Below, piece by piece: positions 57,183-64,000 of a DNA stretch of 64,000 nt. Each line of letters opens with the position of its first letter. Position 1 is the stretch's first letter. Origin of the DNA: Mactromeris polynyma (lineage: Eukaryota; Mollusca; Bivalvia; Venerida; Mactridae); NCBI GenBank assembly GCA_032209605.1, contig JASFXZ010000057.1, forward strand, positions 186,001-250,000, in the 5' to 3' direction. A program made the translations under genes and the position numbers. The notes beneath the pieces were generated by a model. It did not search any database and was not told the DNA's origin. It saw only the letters and a list, made by a program, of their open reading frames with translations.

Positions 57183-59250
57183 GTGCAAAATCTCCAGAAT
57201 GTTCGATTCAACAACTCATTGATCATCTTCATCTCGTTGATGGTATTTACTACCAACTTAAACTCTCCATAGCAAAACCCTTATACAAACAACCGAAATT
57301 TCGCTCAGCAATTAAATGATGTTTCTATGGAGATGTTGTACTTTGAACTTGACTTCAATATTTCGATTCGACATTATTCGAATAAAATGCTACGATCATA
57401 AAACCAAACTAATTGTTAACACATAAATTTAGATTAGCAGAGAAAATGTACGCTTGTTGCGCTTTGTCCAATTAAAGTTGTATAAGATAAGTGTTATTTC
57501 TTTATTTATGTTTGCCCTCAAACTGAAGCTCATACATGATGCTCTACTGAATTAAAAATGAAAGAACAAATCCAACACTTAAAATCACATCACTAATAAG
57601 TCAGATTCGATTCAGATTTATTGCTTCCGAAATTGCTAACACACAATGATAGAGAGCAGCACAAAGAATGGCCTATACTCACAACATACCAACATAATTG
57701 ATGTTGTTCGAAAGGCGCATGGTTGATTCACAGTTACTGCCGCCATTGTCAACATGTGGTAGTCAAAGATATGCAAGTGCTCACAGTCACTGTCGAAATT
57801 GTTGTAAACTGCACTGACCATTGTTTGAATAAATACGAAAAGTAATATTATCGACCCATGTCACCAAATCGCTTCTGCTACAAAATGTAAAACGTATGAA
57901 ATGGATACGATTGTTGGTGACAAGTGGTAAGGTTTTACTACGGGAACTTTTATGATGCTGTTGAACAAAGAATAATGTTCAAGAAGAGGGCGCACTGGAG
58001 AAGTTGTGCTGTATGTTTGCGTTTATTGTTGAAAACACATGATAAAGTATTGTGCACCATTTTAATGTTTGTTAAGGTAAGGGTAGATTATCTGCTAAAA
58101 TACACACTCATCAATTATTATAGTACTACAAGTGTTGTCTCCCTTGATATCGTGTGGAGGTATGTCCCGTGGTTTTCCACGCGCTACTCTTTTTTTGTTA
58201 TTGTACTTCCTACGTGCCGCATACCAGTGAGGAGGAACTACATCGACTTGTTGTGTATGCAAATCAGTTGCGAGTACCGTCATTGTGCAGTATGACGAGT
58301 CCATTTCACCTATACTGCCAAAACAACTTGTTACCCGCGTTTCTTCTAAAAATACGCTGACAACGTATTTGTAAATTTTCCAAATATTTTTGTTTCAAAA
58401 AACTTAACTATTGCATTAACAAATCGTATTATTTTACATTATTCGCTATGTCAACTAAATTGGCATGTGGTAAGCATACAAGCATTTGGAATTCAAAATA
58501 ATAATCATTTATTTGTCGATGAGGCAAGACATTTGGTCAACGAAGCAGGCTGCGTTAGAGGACTTGTCCAGTTTATATTTGGGCGAGTATATCACTTGGG
58601 AGCCCGGTTAGCTCAGCTGGTAGAGCGCTGAGCTGACAAATTGAAGGTTCGGTTTCGATTTCCAGTCTGGCCAGGTCATATCCTTCTGTGGCATTTGGCT
58701 ACGGTCATTTTGTCATCCACCTCTGATTCATGCAAGAGTAGATGCTAGCTGCTTACGGTAGGGCTAACTTCGCTTTATTTACCACTCACAAAATATTACT
58801 ATTTTAATTGCCAATAGCATATCATGATGATAAACCGTGCAATTCATCCAGAGTGGCCATTTGTTCAGCGACAACCTCTCTTCAACAAAGTTATCAGTAA
58901 CTGTCGCACAAATGTCCTACTAAGTCAACCTCATGAGAGCAATAACTTCTGAAGAACAGCCGAACATTGTATCTCACAATGGATAATGCTCGGAATAGTG
59001 TCACTGTATCAGCGTTTAAAACAACTGTTTACATTGATTCAAGTCTGCCTGGGTATTTATCAGCATTGTCATTTGAAATTATGTAAGAAAAAGTACCGAA
59101 ATTCAAAATATTCAAATATGAAGAAACTTTTGGATGGCAGTGTAAATAGACCTATCTTATCTTATCTACGTTAATGGTCAATAGAAGAGTTCATACGTGT
59201 GGCATACGTATACCATTGATACCATTTTCAGCGAGGTGTTGATACAAAAC
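57183..59250. other. Intergenic region downstream of the Ly6 gene
   Basis: No supportable gene. It contains a tRNA-like segment at 58602-58675. ORFs at 57.9-58.4 kb overlap on both strands and show no family motif. Confidence 0.55.
58602..58675 (+). repeat. tRNA-like sequence (SINE head or tRNA pseudogene)
   Basis: gcccggttagctcagctggt gives an intact A box and D arm. ggtttcgatttcc is a degraded B box. The anticodon position would read GAC (Val) but neither the anticodon stem nor the T stem pairs, and the acceptor ends do not match, so a functional tRNA is unlikely. Confidence 0.5.
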
Positions 59251-60440
59251 ATACATAGAAGATCGATTGTGTTTCATGATTTTGATTTCTGAATTTGATC
59301 ATTCGGAGTTTTCACGGCTGCATTTAAATTTCCATTATAATGCCCTGGTCACATCCACGCTACGAGCTCCGTACGAGTCGGTTTTCAGTCGAAATTTTGC
59401 AAAATCTCATGGAGTCCGTACGGACATCGTTGATTTTTGCGACCATCGTACGGATTTTGTGAACTCGTAGAGGACTCGGAGACTCTCTGAAACTGTGTCA
59501 AAGAGCTCCCGAGTTCTCGCCGAGCTCGAAGACATTTTCGATGTCGGGAGCAGCTCGCAAGGCCTGGTACGGGCACCGAAAGGGCCCTGGTAGAGCTCGT
59601 ACGGGCATCGCACGATGTCCGTGCGGATTTGGAACACCGCGAGGCCCGTAAGAGCTTGCACGACTATTGAACACACGTGCATCATACGAGGCTCGTAGCT
59701 CCTTGCGAGCTCTGCACGACTTGTCTGCGATGTCCGTACAGATATCCTTCGATTGCATCCTCCGAAAGATCGTACGGGGCCCGTAGGCATGTGACCAGAA
59801 GCTACGATTGTACGGAGACCGTACGGATTTTAAAAGTTGATGGAATCGTACGATTTTATAAATCGTACGGACATCGTACGGATATGTGACCGAGGCATAA
59901 GTGAATGTGATTCCTAGATAAGTTAACTCATCAACCCTTTCACTTTTTTTCTCAATTAATAACAGAAATCGCAACGTTTAATCTTTTACGATTTTCAAAT
60001 ATACATTTTTTTTGTTTTAGAAACATTCTGGTTTTAATCCCCATTTTTCAGAGTATGTATATACATTGTCTATTTGAGTTTGGAGGATCAATTGTGAACA
60101 GAACTATATCATCTGCAAATAATATCGTATACGTTGACAATAATTCTTAATATTTGTCAGTTAACCTGTCGTCAAAACCAATATATTCTGCAATGTCATT
60201 TATAAATAAAATTAATAAAGGGGGAGATAATGGTTCTCCTTGGTTTTAACCGATTGTCACGTCGAAAAAATCAGACTTTTGCCTACTACCAGATAAGTTT
60301 AACACAATAGTGTACTTTATTATATATACATTTAATGATATTGGTAATTTTACAGCTTATTCCTGATTGAATCAGTATGGTCCATGATGCATCTCTATAC
60401 CATATCAAATGCCCTTTGATAGTCTATTGGCGTGTTCGAT
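59250..60440 (-). pseudogene. Decayed LINE reverse transcriptase relic
   Basis: Read on the minus strand from about 60440: DYQRAFDMV (RT motif 3), a stretch with stops, then NQGEPLSP, LFINDIAEYIGFDD, TILFADDIVLFTIDPP (catalytic FADD) and VDELTYLGITFTY. The reading is then interrupted by the MITE at 59341-59897 and resumes as YNGNLNAAVKTPNDQIQK. Several stops and frameshifts make it dead. It differs in sequence from the LINE at 42.4-43.7 kb. Confidence 0.8.
59341..59897. mobile_element. Harbinger-type MITE, 557 bp, TAA target duplication
   Basis: The termini TGCCCTGGTCACA and TGTGACCGAGGCA are inverted repeats with two mismatches. TAA flanks both sides (59338-59340 and 59898-59900), fitting the TWA target of PIF/Harbinger. 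The interior is GC-richer than the surroundings and packed with cgtacg-type self-complementary words. The overlapping ORFs inside are by-products of this composition. Confidence 0.8.
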
Positions 60441-60873
60441 TCACTGTGCAGAACAGGTTCCGAACAGTTCCGGAAACACAGTAAATCGAATACAATAAGC
60501 ACACAGAGACCAAGAAGTGTTGATCCACAAACAGAAATAAACTGAAAAATAAGCTTCGAGTCATACAATGAAAGACGACAGAGAGCCCACAGAAAATAAG
60601 ACAAGTTATTGATAATCAAACCTTATATACGGTAGTAATATAATATATATAATTCAAACAAGTAGAGTGAAGTTTGCGCGGCATTCGTACATCGTACATC
60701 AGCATTGATTACCGACCCAGATTGAAAACAGAGCCAGCACTGACATCGTTATTCGACTTATATTTTTGAATACACATCTTAAATCGAACCGAAAGCTAGC
60801 ACTGACATCAACATTCGAAACGTGTCCGCGGTGAATACATATTTTGTAGGTTTTAAGGTGTTTTAATGTATCG

Positions 60874-62470
60874 CTAACAATGTTCTAGTAGCTTACAACA
60901 AATACTTGTGAGCGACACTGGCCTGTATTTTGCCGGATCTTGTCGTGCACCCTTCTTGAAAATAGCTGTGACGTTTGCATTGCGCCAGCCGTCAGGTACA
61001 GTGTCTTGGCTGAATGATTTATTGAAGATGTCAGCTAAGATGGGGGCTAACTCAACCGCACACTCCTTGAGGAAGCAGGCTGATATATTATCTGGACCGG
61101 TTGCTTTTATTGGAATTGTGGTTTGTAGGAGTTTCTGGATGCCTTCAGAAGTGACGATGATCTCAGGCATATCCGGGTATGGAGTACCGTCAGGACTTTG
61201 AGCATCGCATGGTTCTTCTTGCGTAAAGACAGACTGGTACTGCCGATTTAGTATGTTAGCCTTGTCGACTGCAGCATTGAAGAGACGACCTTTGTCTTTG
61301 AGCAGGGATAAACCGGTATTGTCTTTACGAAGTGATTTGATGTTTGACCAAAACCGTTTCATATTTGATTGTTTGTCTTCCTGGTCAGGTTCAGTCAAGT
61401 TGTTGATATATGAGTAATAGGATTGTCTCTCATACCTCTGTGCTTCAGCTTTCCAAAATTTGTATTTCCTAATATCTGATGTTTTATTTGATCTTTTCAT
61501 GCGAGTGTATAACTTGGATGTTTTCTTTCTAGATGCTTTGACTGTCTTGTTTATCAATGGTTTGTGGTTTGTCTGGCCCTTGAATACTTTAGATGGCACA
61601 TGCTTGTTTATCAGGGACTGTGAACATTCTTTGAAGCTTTCCGACAGCTCTTCTGTTGTCAATGTATCAGGGTCTTGCATTTCATGGTAGAAATTGCGCA
61701 GTCCTTCACGAATGGCTTCAAAGTCTGCTTTCTTGTATAGGAGCACCGACCTTGGTTGTGTAGGTGTCTTGTGTGGGCGGAGACTGGCTTCGACATAGAT
61801 TGCCTCATGGTCAGATATACTGGGTATAATTTTGGAGTTGGCGACAAGGGTACTGTTATTTGTGAAAAATTAGTCCAGAGAGCTACTAGTGGTATCTGTT
61901 ATTCTAGTTGGTTCGGTGACTAGCTGCTGAATGTATCTGTCATTTGCAATGTTGAAAAGTTGGTTGCATAGTCTTGGTTTTGAAGTAGATCCCTTGACAG
62001 AGTTATTTGCCCAATCAATGTCCACAAGATTGAAGTCCCCACTAAGCCAGATGTGAGCATTTGGTGGAATACATGCTATGCTGTTGCGTAGGCTTGCAAT
62101 ATAATCAGGTGAGTCAGCATTTGGTGGCCGGTAGAAGGCGCCTACATAGAGGTGGCTGCTTCCTGTTATTGTTATATTGACCCAGATCATCTCAGTGTCG
62201 CTGTCCTTCTTGAGATCTGCTGGTTACAAGCTGTGGAGATCAGTCTGTACCAAGATGAAAACCCCATCACCCTTCTTTTTTTCCCTGTCACCCCGGCCTG
62301 TTTACTTTGTAGTCGCTAGGGAAAATGTCAGTGCTTAGATTCTGGTCTGATAGCCATGACTCAGTTCCAATGACAATGTCTGCGCCGATCGTATTGCACG
62401 TAGTTTCGATAGATACTTTCCCACTATTGACTGGCAGTTGAGACTTATGACTTTGAGGGGTATGTCAGTA
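60874..62470 (-). mobile_element. LINE fragment: endonuclease plus N-terminal RT, 3'-truncated, disabled
   Basis: Minus strand. The endonuclease part shows ISLNCQSI, GADIVIGTESWLSDQN, YVGAFYRPPNADSPDY and WLSGDFNLVDIDW, with frameshifts and stops near 62200-62300 and one TAA at about 61870 where a 'LDLFFTNN'-like reading is expected. The linker and RT start follow in one open frame (61746-60874): GPDNISACFLKECAVELAP, VPDGWRNANVTAIFKKGA and KYRPVSLTSICCKLLEH. The frame stops before the catalytic YxDD motif. Confidence 0.85.
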
Positions 62471-62639
62471 CGTTGGTTTTTGCTTACACGAACATGTTCA
62501 TCTGAGTCTATGAAGCTTGGGTGGAGAAGGGGGTCTCCTGTGTCGCTTATGGTTGTATGGAGCGAAGTAGCGAAGTACTTTGAAGACGACCACGTGGAGG
62601 AGTATGCCCTCTGTTTGGTATAGATGTAGCTCTTGGGTT

Positions 62640-64000
62640 GTTAAAACTCATCTCATCGTTTACTGACTTGCAGAGTTCTAAGTGTAGAGGATCTAAATTG
62701 TTCGATGTTTCGCAAAGTGTTAAATTGAATAAACTGGAGGCAAAATTTGGAATGCAACAGTGCACGAAGTCCCACGATACATTATTCAAAGCAGTATATA
62801 CTTCATCTGGCATGTACATACAATCTCGGTGGTACTATAGCTTACATGAATCACATTGCACTCCAGGTGTTACCCATTTGACCGCCTTACTGCAGATTCC
62901 GCATGGGTATTTGGGTGTACGAGGGTGTACTTGCAAAATATTCATTTAAGCATCGCCATATATCACGATAAAAATCTGATATCGTGGCATCCCTAGAAAA
63001 CAGAGTCACACATTTATTGGATAGCTTATAAATATCTCCTTACTCATGACTAAAGGGACACAACCATTGTATTAAATTGTCCTAACAATGACCAGTGTTT
63101 GTCCCTTGTGATGCTTATTTTGTTAAGAAACCAGTCAATACAGTATTTGGAAAGAATAAATCTAGTTTTATTATAAAATATCGGTAGGCTATACCATTCA
63201 TATAACAAGTAATGATTGTATCCAGGAATGCTTTCTACGTAATAAAGATTGTTATATATTATCCATTTCAAATACAATAAATCAGTATGTACTTTATGTT
63301 TGTGCTTAAGATCTACGGCATTTCATTTTATTAATCGTTATATAAAACAATGATCTATGTTCATGTGTCAGATAACATACATACACCCAACATACATTGT
63401 TCTAAAACCCAACCATTCATTATTCAAAATCAATATCCAAATAATGTAGACCTACCGGGGATCGAGCCCGGATTGCTATGTCAACATCATGTAGTAATAA
63501 TAACTTAGACCTGCAGATGCTTGGATTATTTCGACAACCAACATTTCAAAGAGGAATGATGCCAATGAAACCCCTTCTCAAATGTGACATAGATTATTTT
63601 TTAATAGAATCGTTCTGCTAAGATTATGTCAATAACCATTATTACAAAGTTTGCTCTGAAAACGAAGACTATTCCGCAGACTGTTTTTCATATCTTAAAT
63701 GACCTATACAGTATAAGTTGGCTTGTGTTTGCATAAACCACATGATTTGTGACTTCCATTTGGCTCTTGCACACAGCCTAATTCAGCGGAATCTACAAAA
63801 GACCGGTGGTGAGGTTACATGCCTATATTTTGACAACGTTGATTTTGATGCCGATAGTGACAATACTGTGTTACATAACAAAAATGCGGAAGATATTGTT
63901 GATGGTGATGATGATATTATTGATTATGATAATTTTTACAATTGATGATTGATTATGAACATGATCTTGTAGAAGATCTGTAGTTTTAAACCGAATCCCC
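62640..64000. other. Terminal region, no confident gene
   Basis: AT-rich sequence. There is a B-box-like gctcgatccccgg on the minus strand at about 63452-63466. An ORF at 63718-63945 ends in an Asp-rich run made by gat/gatgatga simple sequence and has no recognised domain. Confidence 0.5.

Noticed and set aside
58602..58675. Functional tRNA-Val gene
   Set aside because: The A box is good, but the anticodon stem, T stem and acceptor stem do not pair, and the B box is degraded.
59385..59974. Several overlapping ORFs on both strands
   Set aside because: They lie inside the GC-rich Harbinger-type MITE, and only the first residues of one (VDELTYLGITFTY) belong to a real, dead RT frame.
63447..63475. 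tRNA gene on the minus strand (gctcgatccccgg)
   Set aside because: Only a B-box-like word is present. No A box lies at a suitable distance, so it is at most a SINE scrap.
63718..63945. Acidic ORF ending in D-rich sequence
   Set aside because: The tail is gat-type simple sequence and the rest shows no recognised motif. A real exon cannot be excluded but is not supported.

Overview
This window is animal nuclear DNA. It is AT-rich, with multi-exon genes whose introns obey GT/AG, long introns full of transposon debris, and many minisatellites. The gene set (a DSCAM-type Ig/FN3 receptor, two gamma-glutamylaminecyclotransferase-like genes and a small GPI-anchored Ly6/uPAR protein) together with the repeat content suggests a lophotrochozoan, probably a bivalve mollusc. 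The species-group assignment is inference; the animal assignment is secure. There is no sign of prokaryotic, organellar or viral sequence, and no CRISPR array.

Layout. 1-18.4 kb, + strand: the 3' two thirds of a DSCAM gene. I could join 28 coding exons in one continuous reading frame (3,962 nt, 1,319 residues to the stop): Ig9, FN3 1-4, Ig10, FN3 5-6, a transmembrane helix and a cytoplasmic tail of about 470 residues ending in a PDZ-type terminus. The N-terminal Ig domains lie upstream of the window. Two exons look optional: an 18-nt microexon between Ig10 and FN3-5, and an early-stop exon in the tail. The introns carry three tandem arrays and pogo-like MITEs. 18.4-27 kb: mostly non-coding, with a MITE that has 45-bp inverted ends, pogo-like MITEs and one unassigned exon-like ORF. 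27.1-33.3 kb, - strand: two tandem two-exon cyclotransferase-like genes. The downstream one contains an in-frame RGD pentapeptide repeat, and its intron holds a SINE and a foldback element built from a 14-bp motif. A 1.5-kb minisatellite separates the two genes. 33.3-50 kb: no confident host gene. It holds a 16-bp minisatellite of about 40 units, an 8-copy 45-bp array, a MYB/SANT-like fragment, and an open, 5'-truncated LINE reverse transcriptase fragment (42.4-43.7 kb, - strand). 50.1-57.05 kb, + strand: a three-exon Ly6/uPAR gene whose 6.1-kb first intron is occupied by a large inverted-repeat element and a second inverted-repeat unit. 58.6-62.6 kb: a transposon graveyard. A LINE RT relic is split by a Harbinger-type MITE with an exact target duplication, and beside it lies a LINE endonuclease/RT fragment that lacks its catalytic half.

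The host genes share no evident pathway: DSCAM and the Ly6 protein act at the cell surface, and the cyclotransferase-like proteins act in the cytosol on gamma-glutamyl compounds. No new multi-gene system is evident. The best leads are the alternative DSCAM C-terminus, the DSCAM microexon, the RGD repeat inside an enzyme, and two unusual inverted-repeat element families (28.16-29.1 kb; 52.6-54.9 kb with relatives at 44.1-45.9 kb). All coordinates were read by eye, so exon ends rest on splice consensus and frame continuity and not on transcripts.
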